DNA from: a virus
Length of the DNA: 64,000 nt
Direction: 5' to 3' (one strand)
IMG/VR virus record: IMGVR_UViG_3300034062_007046
Span: 18,846-82,845 of that record
Position numbers and translations under genes: made by a program
The notes under the pieces: model-generated
The model's input: only the letters and a program-made list of their open reading frames with translations
Databases searched by the model: none
Told to the model about the DNA's origin: nothing
Part shown: positions 36,823 through 44,020 of the stretch, piece by piece
Layout of the letters: the number at the start of each line of letters is the position of its first letter
How positions within the stretch are numbered: the stretch's first letter is position 1

Positions 36823-37265
36823 AAATCAAAACAAGTTTTATAAAACAGTTAATAAAAGAAGAAGTAAGAAAAGTTCTTTATGGTGATCCTATTAAACAAA
36901 AAGTTATTCACTTATTCGTAAAAGCAAGAGATGGCATGGATGATCCTGCTAATAAACAAGATTTTATACAGGATTTAATTCAATCTCTTGAAATGATTGG
37001 AGTTACGCCAAATAAGGCTATTGATCTGTTATCTCCAGAAGAGATAGATCAAAATTTTTATATTCGTTGCAATGAGATTCACAATGAAATTGTAAAAATA
37101 ACTGGTGGTAAGAAAAGAAATATAAATGCATTTGCCCACTTTCCAAGGATAGATCACGATCCAAATATTGATCAAGATCCAGATTTTATGCGTAAGCCAA
37201 AAAATGCTGCCGCTTATGATCAGCTGGACACAAGAAAGCACACAAAGAATTTAATACAGCCGTAG
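36819..37265 (+). CDS. Hypothetical protein with N-terminal IKEE helix
   Basis: A 148-residue protein coupled to the primase by an ATGA overlap. The N-terminus (SFIKQLIKEEVRKVLYGD) is an amphipathic helix like those at the start of the 47336 and 52457 proteins. The middle is helical (QDFIQDLIQSLEMIGVTPNK), and the C-terminus is Asp/Asn/His-rich (HDPNIDQDPDF). No domain is known to me. It may be a replication accessory or a packaged internal protein. The TAG stop forms the first bases of a possible promoter -35. Confidence 0.45.
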   Translation: MKIKTSFIKQLIKEEVRKVLYGDPIKQKVIHLFVKARDGMDDPANKQDFIQDLIQSLEMIGVTPNKAIDLLSPEEIDQNFYIRCNEIHNEIVKITGGKKRNINAFAHFPRIDHDPNIDQDPDFMRKPKNAAAYDQLDTRKHTKNLIQP

Positions 37266-37291
37266 ACAAGAATATATACTTGTTGTATACT
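37263..37291 (+). promoter_or_regulatory. Possible sigma70-type promoter before the Mre11-Rad50 fusion
   Basis: TAGACA (37263-37268), a 17-base spacer, then TATACT (37286-37291), each one base from consensus. Transcription would start inside the hairpin that follows at 37293, so the transcript would begin with a stem-loop or be cut short. It would be a host-polymerase promoter if real. Confidence 0.4.
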
Positions 37292-37292
37292 G

Positions 37293-37323
37293 GTCCCGTT
37301 AGTGTCCCTAACGGGACTTTTTT
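37293..37323 (+). terminator. Intrinsic terminator or 5' hairpin
   Basis: Arms GTCCCGTTAG (37293-37302) and CTAACGGGAC (37308-37317) pair perfectly around a 5-base loop and are followed by six Ts. Form and T-run are those of an intrinsic terminator closing the primase block. The ATG of the next gene is only 12 bases past the T-run, so a role in the next gene's leader is also possible. Confidence 0.8.
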
Positions 37324-37334
37324 ATGAGGCATAA

Positions 37335-40300
37335 ATGAAAATTGCTCACATAGCAGATACGCACATCAAAAATCTTAAATATCACGATGAATATCGTGAA
37401 GTTTTCAGTAAAATGTACGACATTCTACGCTCCGAAGGAGTAGATTATATCGTTCATTGTGGCGATATTGCCCACACAAAGACGCAAATTTCACCAGAAT
37501 TTGTTGAAATGGCTGGTGATTTCTTCAAAAATCTTGCCTCTATTGCCCCAACCTATATTATTCTCGGTAACCATGATGGCAACCTACGAAACGATAGCCG
37601 TCAAGATGCAATTACACCCATTGTAAAAGCTCTAAATTTACAAAATCTTTACCTTTTAAAAGATGCTGGCGAGATTTCTGTAAATGATCGGCTTTCTTTT
37701 AACGTTATGAGCGTATTTGACGAGAAAAATTGGGTCAAACCAAGCGATCCAAACAAGATTAACGTTGCTCTTTTCCACGGATCTGTTGCTGGTGTTCAAA
37801 CAGACATTGGTTATGTCATGGAACACGGAGATTATTCTGTAGATATCTTTGCTGGACACGATTTTGCGATGCTTGGCGACATTCACAAAACCAATCAAGT
37901 GTTGGATTTGGAAGGAAGAGTAAGATATCCTGGTTCTACCGTGCAGCAAAACTTCGGCGAAACAGACGATAAGGGTTTTTTGATCTGGAATATTGAAACC
38001 AAGGACAAGTTTAGCTGCAAGCACTACGCAATTTCAAATCCACGCCCCTTTTTTACTATTACTCTTGATGACAGTGGACAAATTCCAGATGTTTCTGTGA
38101 AAAATGGCGCACGTATCCGTATTGTTGCTGATAAAAGCGTGTCGTTAGATAAGATCAAGAAGGCTACAGAAGTCGTTAAGAGCAAATACAGCCCCGAAAG
38201 CGTTACATTCGTTAACAAAGCTACAGCAAGCGCCAGCGACCATGAATTAGTATCAAATGTTGTGACGCATAGCGAGAACTTACGTGATCTTTCTGTCCAA
38301 GAGAAGCTGATTCGTAATTATCTAAAGGATTTCAAAGCCGAAGATGTTGTTTTGGACAAAGTTGTTGCTCTAAACAAGAAGTTTTCTTCATATCTTGAAG
38401 AGAACGAAGAAGTTTTGCGTAATGTTAATTGGAAGCTAAAGACTCTTGAATGGGATAATCTGTTCAATTATGGCGAAGGCAACAAGATTAACTTTGAAAA
38501 TCTGGAGGGGATTGTCGGTATCTTTGGAAAAAACTATAGCGGCAAAAGCTCAGTGATTGATTCACTGCTATACACGGTTTATAATACAACATCAAAGAAC
38601 AATCGTAAGAATATTAACGTTATTAATCAAAATCGTGATAAAGGCGCTGGTAAAGTAGAGGTTGAAATTGACGACGAGCTTTATACGATCAAAAGAACAT
38701 CAGAAAAATATACAAAAAAGCTTAAAGGCGTAGCAACCACAGAGGCAAAGACTGACGTAGAGTTTACCACAAGCGGTGAATCACTAAATGGTCTTGCTCG
38801 TAACGACACGGACAAGAATATTCGTCGTTTTTTTGGAACAATTGATGACTTTTTCTTGACTTCTATGGCAAGTCAATTTGGTTATTTATCATTTATTGGT
38901 GAAGGTTCTACAAAACGTAAAGAAATCCTGGCAAAGTTTCTTGATCTTGAGAATTTTGAGAAGAAATACAAGCTTGCAAAAGAAGAATCATCAGAAGTTA
39001 AGAGCCTCTTGAAGAAACTTGAAGGCAATGATTATGATAGAGATATTGCAACAGCTGAATTAGAGGTTGTTGCAGCAGATAATCTTCTAAAGCAAAAGTC
39101 CGATGAAGCCGAAAGCATCAAACTTTCTATTGATAGCTTGAATGAAAAGCTTTGTACGCTAAATAAATCGTTAAATAGCATCCCCACTGAAATTATTGAC
39201 TATAATGCAGAGTCTTTAAGGGCTGTCCAAATCGAAATGGATATTGGACACCACCTTGAAGCAAATCAGCAGATGCAAATAGAAAACGATAGTGCTAAAA
39301 ACGCTATTAAAAAAGCAGATGAGCTGCTTTCAGCGATTAATTCAACTGATATTACCAGGGATCAAGAAGAATTGGAGAGATTGAACGCAAAGATTCTTCC
39401 ATTAGAGAAAGAAATTTCATCTATTTCAGCTCAATTAAGTGGCGCAAAGCATAAATTAGAACTTTTAGATAGTGTTCCATGCGGAGATTCATTCCCAAGC
39501 TGCAAATTCATTAAGGATGCGTTCGGATCTAAGAAGTTATATCCAGAACTAAAGAAAAAATCAGATGATAAAAGTGAAGAACTAACAGAATTAAGCAAGA
39601 AATATGATGAACTTGACGAACAAGTCGCTGACTTGTTTAACAAAAAGACTAAAATTACCCAAAAAAGATTAGAGATTGAGAAAAAATTAACCTCAAACGA
39701 GCTAAAAATTGAAAAAAATAATGTTGCTATTGAAAAAAAGACAAAAGAGCTTGAAGATCTTAAAAGAAAACTCGAAAACTATGCTAATAACAGAGAAGCT
39801 ATTGAAAACTGCCAATTATTATTCAACAATCGTGAAATTTGTCGCTTTCAACTTGGTTCTTCAACAAAAGATCTCAAGCGATGTGAAGCAGAAATCATCG
39901 AAGCTCATAGAAAAAATGGTTCAGCAACAGAAAGAGTGGAGATCTTAAAGAAGCAAAAGGCTGATCTTGAAAATTTGCGTAAGGAATACGCCGCATACGA
40001 TCTTTTTCAAGCTTGTATGCATCCAAGCGGCATTTCTTATGAGATTATCAAGCAAAAGCTACCAGAGATCAATGCAGAAATTGCTAAAATTCTAACAAAT
40101 ATTGTAGAATTTGGCGTTTATCTTGAGAATGATGATGATAAATTGGATATTTTTATCAAACATCCTAAATACGATGCACGCCCATTAGAAATGGGCAGCG
40201 GTGCAGAAAAAACAATCGCATCAACAGCAATAAGATTAGCACTTTTGAATGTAACAACGCTTCCAAAAGGTGATATCTTCATCTTAGATGAACCTGGGAC

Positions 40301-40466
40301 TGCGTTAGACGAAGAAAATATGGATGGCTTTGTACGTATCTTAGAACTAATTAAGACATATTTCAAAACTGTCATACTTATTTCACATTTAGACAGTTTA
40401 AAAGACTGTGTTGATATGCAAATTTCAATTGAAAAGATAAATGGATACGCGCATATTGACCAATGA
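37335..40466 (+). CDS. Fused Mre11-Rad50 nuclease/ATPase (gp47+gp46 in one chain)
   Basis: One uninterrupted 1043-residue chain. Residues 1-~340 are an Mre11/SbcD phosphoesterase: HIADTHI, HCGDIAH, LGNHD, FHGS and GHDFAMLGDIH. From ~365 it is Rad50/SbcC-like: Walker A GKNYSGKS (398-405), coiled coils to ~900, signature EMGSGAEKTIAS, Walker B FILDEP (982-987) and H-loop LISHLDSL. The apex has Cys716 and Cys723 as C-x6-C instead of the usual CxxC zinc hook. In T4 the two subunits are separate genes 47 and 46. The complex trims DNA ends for recombination-dependent replication. Arginine is mostly CGN here, unlike the tail genes. Confidence 0.9.
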   Translation: MKIAHIADTHIKNLKYHDEYREVFSKMYDILRSEGVDYIVHCGDIAHTKTQISPEFVEMAGDFFKNLASIAPTYIILGNHDGNLRNDSRQDAITPIVKALNLQNLYLLKDAGEISVNDRLSFNVMSVFDEKNWVKPSDPNKINVALFHGSVAGVQTDIGYVMEHGDYSVDIFAGHDFAMLGDIHKTNQVLDLEGRVRYPGSTVQQNFGETDDKGFLIWNIETKDKFSCKHYAISNPRPFFTITLDDSGQIPDVSVKNGARIRIVADKSVSLDKIKKATEVVKSKYSPESVTFVNKATASASDHELVSNVVTHSENLRDLSVQEKLIRNYLKDFKAEDVVLDKVVALNKKFSSYLEENEEVLRNVNWKLKTLEWDNLFNYGEGNKINFENLEGIVGIFGKNYSGKSSVIDSLLYTVYNTTSKNNRKNINVINQNRDKGAGKVEVEIDDELYTIKRTSEKYTKKLKGVATTEAKTDVEFTTSGESLNGLARNDTDKNIRRFFGTIDDFFLTSMASQFGYLSFIGEGSTKRKEILAKFLDLENFEKKYKLAKEESSEVKSLLKKLEGNDYDRDIATAELEVVAADNLLKQKSDEAESIKLSIDSLNEKLCTLNKSLNSIPTEIIDYNAESLRAVQIEMDIGHHLEANQQMQIENDSAKNAIKKADELLSAINSTDITRDQEELERLNAKILPLEKEISSISAQLSGAKHKLELLDSVPCGDSFPSCKFIKDAFGSKKLYPELKKKSDDKSEELTELSKKYDELDEQVADLFNKKTKITQKRLEIEKKLTSNELKIEKNNVAIEKKTKELEDLKRKLENYANNREAIENCQLLFNNREICRFQLGSSTKDLKRCEAEIIEAHRKNGSATERVEILKKQKADLENLRKEYAAYDLFQACMHPSGISYEIIKQKLPEINAEIAKILTNIVEFGVYLENDDDKLDIFIKHPKYDARPLEMGSGAEKTIASTAIRLALLNVTTLPKGDIFILDEPGTALDEENMDGFVRILELIKTYFKTVILISHLDSLKDCVDMQISIEKINGYAHIDQ

Positions 40467-40476
40467 GGAAAATTAC

Positions 40477-40722
40477 ATGGGGATAATAGAAGATATGAAA
40501 AAAGAAGTAAAAAAAGAATTAAAAGAACAAGAGAATGATCGTGGATTATTAGATATAATCACAGCAAAGGCTATTTCAAGAAAACTTTTAGTATGGATTA
40601 CGGCTTCTGTATTTTTAGGTCTTGGAAAAATCACTCCCGATGAGTGGACGGCTATATCTTTAGGATACGTAGGAGTCGAAGGGTTTGCTGACTTAGCTTC
40701 TAAGTGGAAATTTGGTAAATAG
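40477..40722 (+). CDS. Small membrane-type protein, holin candidate
   Basis: The ATG at 40477 follows GAGGAAAA and is preferred to one at 40441 inside the previous gene, giving 81 residues. The charged N-terminal helix (KKEVKKELKEQ) precedes a hydrophobic stretch from about KLLVWITASVFLGLG and a second weaker one (WTAISLGYVGVEGFADL). Small phage proteins with this layout are often holins or holin-like. Its place before two membrane/coiled-coil proteins supports a lysis or envelope role. No endolysin gene lies in this window. Confidence 0.45.
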   Translation: MGIIEDMKKEVKKELKEQENDRGLLDIITAKAISRKLLVWITASVFLGLGKITPDEWTAISLGYVGVEGFADLASKWKFGK

Positions 40723-40731
40723 GAAAAAATA

Positions 40732-41118
40732 ATGGAAAAATTAAAAGCTTTATTTTTAAAAATTAAAAAATGGATATGGCTTGCGATAGCTGGAATTGTT
40801 ATTGCATTTGTAGCTTGGAAAAAACATTTACAATCCGAAACTAATTCGCAGCTTGCTAATAAAGAGGAAGAAATAAAAAACAAGGCTGATGAAAAATTAG
40901 TAGTAGAAACAACTAAATTAGAAGAAGAAAAAAAGAAAGAGTTAAATAGGATAGAAGAAGAAAAAAAGAAAAAAGAGTCTGAGTTAGCAGCGCAGGAGCT
41001 AAAAGAAAAAATAAGATTAACAAAATTAGCTAAAGAAAATAGAGAAGAATTTAAAAAAGAAGTAGCTAAAAAAACAGGAGTTGCTGAGAAAAAGAAAGGA
41101 AGACCTAAGAAGAGATGA
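40732..41118 (+). CDS. Membrane-anchored coiled-coil protein (spanin-like?)
   Basis: A 128-residue protein with an N-terminal membrane segment (WIWLAIAGIVIAFVAW) flanked by Lys residues and a long Lys/Glu coiled coil to the end (EEEKKKELNRIEEEKKKKES), finishing in a basic KKKGRPKKR tail. An N-terminal anchor with a long charged coil is the layout of inner-membrane spanins, though a tail this basic is unusual. It shares an ATGA overlap with the next gene. A lysis role is a reasonable guess and unproven. Confidence 0.45.
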   Translation: MEKLKALFLKIKKWIWLAIAGIVIAFVAWKKHLQSETNSQLANKEEEIKNKADEKLVVETTKLEEEKKKELNRIEEEKKKKESELAAQELKEKIRLTKLAKENREEFKKEVAKKTGVAEKKKGRPKKR

Positions 41119-41570
41119 TAAACCTTAAAAACGTACTCATAACACTGGTGTTGCCAATTATTTTGGCGACACAACCAGCTATTGCCTTAGCAGAAACACC
41201 AGAACTGGATTCCGAGGGATTTATAGAATTAGAGCAGGGACAAGTTTCACCTGTAGGTGGGCTACTTTTTGATGATAAGGCTATGGCTAAACTCTTAGCA
41301 AACCAAGAATCAAAAATTGCTAAAATAGCTTTAGAAAAAGATACAGAGATTTCTAAAATAAAATTAGTATTAGAAACAGATATAAAGAAAAAAGAGAAAG
41401 AAATAGAAATAAAAGAAGAACTACAAAAAAGTTTATTAAATGCAAAGCAAGAAAGAATAGATCTCTTAGAAAAACAAAACAAGTGGTCTAATCTATATTT
41501 TATAGGCGGTTTTATAGTTGGCGTTACAATATCTATAACAATATTTTATGCAGCGGTACAGATAAAGTAG
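41115..41570 (+). CDS. Secreted coiled-coil protein with C-terminal membrane anchor
   Basis: 151 residues. The N-terminus looks like a cleavable signal peptide (VLITLVLPIILATQPAIALA, likely cut before ET). Next comes a motif, SPVGGLLFDDKAMAKLLA, then a coiled coil (residues ~60-125) and a C-terminal membrane helix (LYFIGGFIVGVTISITIFYA). There is no lipobox Cys, so it is not a classic lipoprotein spanin. The topology would place the coil in the periplasm. Similar small proteins with a P-x-x-G-x-L-F motif are, as I recall, frequent near lysis genes in environmental phages. Probable lysis accessory. Confidence 0.5.
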   Translation: MINLKNVLITLVLPIILATQPAIALAETPELDSEGFIELEQGQVSPVGGLLFDDKAMAKLLANQESKIAKIALEKDTEISKIKLVLETDIKKKEKEIEIKEELQKSLLNAKQERIDLLEKQNKWSNLYFIGGFIVGVTISITIFYAAVQIK

Positions 41571-41577
41571 AGGAAAT

Positions 41578-41925
41578 ATGAAGGACTTAAACTATATTCA
41601 AGCATTAGAAAAAGCAGTGAAAGAAAAGTATGGTGATCTCGCCACCCAGAACCCAAAACAATTCTGGGATGAAGAAAAGGAAAAACAATACATTCAGCAA
41701 CAAAAAGAAGCAGTTTTTAAAAAATATAAAAACGAAGAGACAAGAGAAAAAGTTGAAGTCGACGGAGTTTTATTACCAAAGAAACTAATTAATAAAAATA
41801 TAGAAAAACAATGTAGTATTTGTAAAAAATACTCTTTCGATAAACGTGACGATTTATATTTAAATAAATTTAAAGCTTGTTATAGATGTTATTTATGTGA
41901 GTTAGAGGATAAAAAAAATGGCTAA
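41578..41925 (+). CDS. Small zinc-ribbon protein
   Basis: A 115-residue protein. The N-terminal two thirds are charged helix. The C-terminus has CSIC at ~85 and CYRCYLC at ~104, separated by a short beta segment (KRDDLYLNKFKACYR), fitting a zinc ribbon. It overlaps the next start by 8 bases. Function unknown. It may bind nucleic acid and lies just upstream of the packaging genes. Confidence 0.5.
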   Translation: MKDLNYIQALEKAVKEKYGDLATQNPKQFWDEEKEKQYIQQQKEAVFKKYKNEETREKVEVDGVLLPKKLINKNIEKQCSICKKYSFDKRDDLYLNKFKACYRCYLCELEDKKNG

Positions 41926-42421
41926 TATTTTAGAAGTTATTGTAGGAATTCAAGATGCCTTAAAAGCCAAACACCATGGTGGCACTGAATTTGGTCTTAA
42001 ACGAGAAACGCAAGATTTAATTCAAGGATGCTCAATCTACGATCCAAGAGTTATGGATGGGTTCGGTGTGCAATTTCAAGGTGATCGTTTGATTATTAAA
42101 TATCATAGCGAAGAGCCCCTAACAAGAATTCATAATAAAAATTTTGAAACTGACACAAGAGATATTGTAAAACAAATCACAAAACATCTCAAAGAAGAAT
42201 ATCGTAAATCAACAAAATCAAGCTTATCATTGACGGAAGAAGGCGATATCCAAATTTTGGTTCAAACAGCAAATCGTAGAACTGCCTATGTAAATGCTAT
42301 TCAAGTTTATAAAATCGGAAATGTAGATATTGATGGTTCTGGAGAGAAGGTATACGATTCAGAACAAGAACGCATGGCAGATATTTCAAAACGCTGGTTA
42401 ATGAATACAAGATCAAAATAA
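41918..42421 (+). CDS. Conserved-looking protein upstream of the large terminase
   Basis: A 167-residue alpha/beta protein (FGVQFQGDRLIIKYHSEEPL, DIQILVQTANRRTAYVNAIQ, ending MADISKRWLMNTRSK). Its length and place directly before gp17 match those of the T4 small terminase gp16. However, the sequence is beta-rich rather than the helical ring former expected, and no DNA-binding motif is clear. It is therefore only a positional candidate for a packaging accessory. No other small terminase was recognised. Confidence 0.4.
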   Translation: MANILEVIVGIQDALKAKHHGGTEFGLKRETQDLIQGCSIYDPRVMDGFGVQFQGDRLIIKYHSEEPLTRIHNKNFETDTRDIVKQITKHLKEEYRKSTKSSLSLTEEGDIQILVQTANRRTAYVNAIQVYKIGNVDIDGSGEKVYDSEQERMADISKRWLMNTRSK

Positions 42422-42439
42422 GGTAATCAGGGTGATGGC

Positions 42440-44017
42440 ATGTCTTACAAATTATCTAAAGAAGAACTTAAAAGTGAAATTCTTAAATGCGGAAGAGATC
42501 CAGCATATTTTTTAGATAATTATGCAAAAATTGTTCATCAAGAAAGAGGCGTAATACCGTTTAAAACGTTTGCTTTTCAAAAGCAGCTCTTGAATGACTT
42601 TCATGATCATAGATATAATATAATTTTAAAAAGTCGCCAGATGGGTATTTCGACTATCGTATCTGGCTACTGCTCTTGGATGATGCTTTTTCACAAAGAG
42701 AAGAACGTCCTCGTCATGGCAACAAAACAAAAAACTGCCATTGAAATAGTCGATAAAGTTAAAGATATAATCGAGTCAGTCCCAGACTTTCTAAAATTAG
42801 CCACTGTCACAGTAAATAATAAAACTACATTTGAACTAAGCAATGGTTCAAAAATTCAAGGTACGCCAACCAGCAAAGATGCTGGTCGTGGTCAAGCCTT
42901 AAGCCTTTTAATTGTTGACGAAGCTGCATTCGTTGACGATATGGATGACCTCTGGACAGGTCTATTACCAACTATTTCAACTGGTGGGCGCTGTATCGCT
43001 CTATCAACTCCTAATGGTGTCGGTAATTGGTTTCATAAAACGTATGTAGACTCGGAAGCTGGTGGAAACAATTTTAAACCTACAAAACTCTCTTGGACGC
43101 TACATCCAGAGTATGATCAAGCTTGGTTTGATAATATGACCAAGAACATGAGCAAAAGACAAATTGCTCAAGAGTTTGAATGTAATTTTAATCAATCTGG
43201 TGAAACTGTCATTAATGCGGATGATATTAACCGCATGAAAAAAAATTCAAGGGAACCTTCTTATAAAACTTATATTGATCGAAATTTACATATCTGGAAA
43301 CCTTTTGAATCTGGTGGCAGTTATCTTTTAAGCGCCGACGTTGCTCGCGGAGATGGAAAAGACTATTCAGTTTTCCATATCATTGATGTAAAAAATATGG
43401 AACAAGTAGCGGAATATCAAGGAAAATTAGATCCTGATAATTTTGCTAAACTTATTTATGATACTGGGTTAGAATATGGTGGTTGCATGGTTGTTGTAGA
43501 AAACAACAACATCGGATACTCTGTGATCACAAAGCTTGTAGATATGCGCTATCCAAATGTTTATTACAGCACAAAATCATCTCACGAATTTATGGATACC
43601 ACTTCTGCACAGTATAGCAGTAATAGTGTTCCTGGGTTTACTACAACCATGAAAACACGTCCACTAATTGTAGCTAAACTTGATGAATTTATCCGTAACA
43701 AAAACGTAAATATTAACTCGCAAAGAACTCTGAATGAATTAGACACGTTCATATGGAATAACGGTCGTCCAGAAGCACAAAAGGGTTATAACGATGATTT
43801 AATTATGTCTCTCGCTATAGCTTGTTGGGTGAGAGACACTGCTATAATAAACAACGAAAGAAATTTGGAGTATTCAAAAGCGTTTCTTGGGGCTTTAACA
43901 AACTCAAGAAATTATCTTAATACCACCATACCTGGTATGCAGGGGTATGAATATGAACAAAAAATTAAACAACAGCAAAATACTTATAAACAATTTGCTT
44001 GGTTGATAAAAGGTTAA
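42440..44017 (+). CDS. Large terminase subunit, T4 gp17-like
   Basis: A 525-residue protein. The ATPase half has a variant Walker A SRQMGIST (65-72), Walker B LLIVDE (Asp160, Glu161) and a coupling motif STPNG (189-193). The RNase H-like nuclease half has SADVARGDGKDYS (Asp300), VVVENNNIG (Glu354) and YNDDLIMSLAIA (Asp452/453). These are the full catalytic sets of the headful-packaging motor that pumps and cuts DNA at the portal. Length is slightly below T4 gp17 (610). The portal gene follows after 3 bases. An out-of-frame ATG five bases before the start is ignored. Confidence 0.92.
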   Translation: MSYKLSKEELKSEILKCGRDPAYFLDNYAKIVHQERGVIPFKTFAFQKQLLNDFHDHRYNIILKSRQMGISTIVSGYCSWMMLFHKEKNVLVMATKQKTAIEIVDKVKDIIESVPDFLKLATVTVNNKTTFELSNGSKIQGTPTSKDAGRGQALSLLIVDEAAFVDDMDDLWTGLLPTISTGGRCIALSTPNGVGNWFHKTYVDSEAGGNNFKPTKLSWTLHPEYDQAWFDNMTKNMSKRQIAQEFECNFNQSGETVINADDINRMKKNSREPSYKTYIDRNLHIWKPFESGGSYLLSADVARGDGKDYSVFHIIDVKNMEQVAEYQGKLDPDNFAKLIYDTGLEYGGCMVVVENNNIGYSVITKLVDMRYPNVYYSTKSSHEFMDTTSAQYSSNSVPGFTTTMKTRPLIVAKLDEFIRNKNVNINSQRTLNELDTFIWNNGRPEAQKGYNDDLIMSLAIACWVRDTAIINNERNLEYSKAFLGALTNSRNYLNTTIPGMQGYEYEQKIKQQQNTYKQFAWLIKG

Positions 44018-44020
44018 AAA

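Noticed and set aside
40473-41174. 233-codon minus-strand frame rich in Ser and Phe
   Set aside because: It is the complement of Lys/Glu-rich coiled-coil genes (AAA/GAA become TTT/TTC); low-complexity shadow without a ribosome site.
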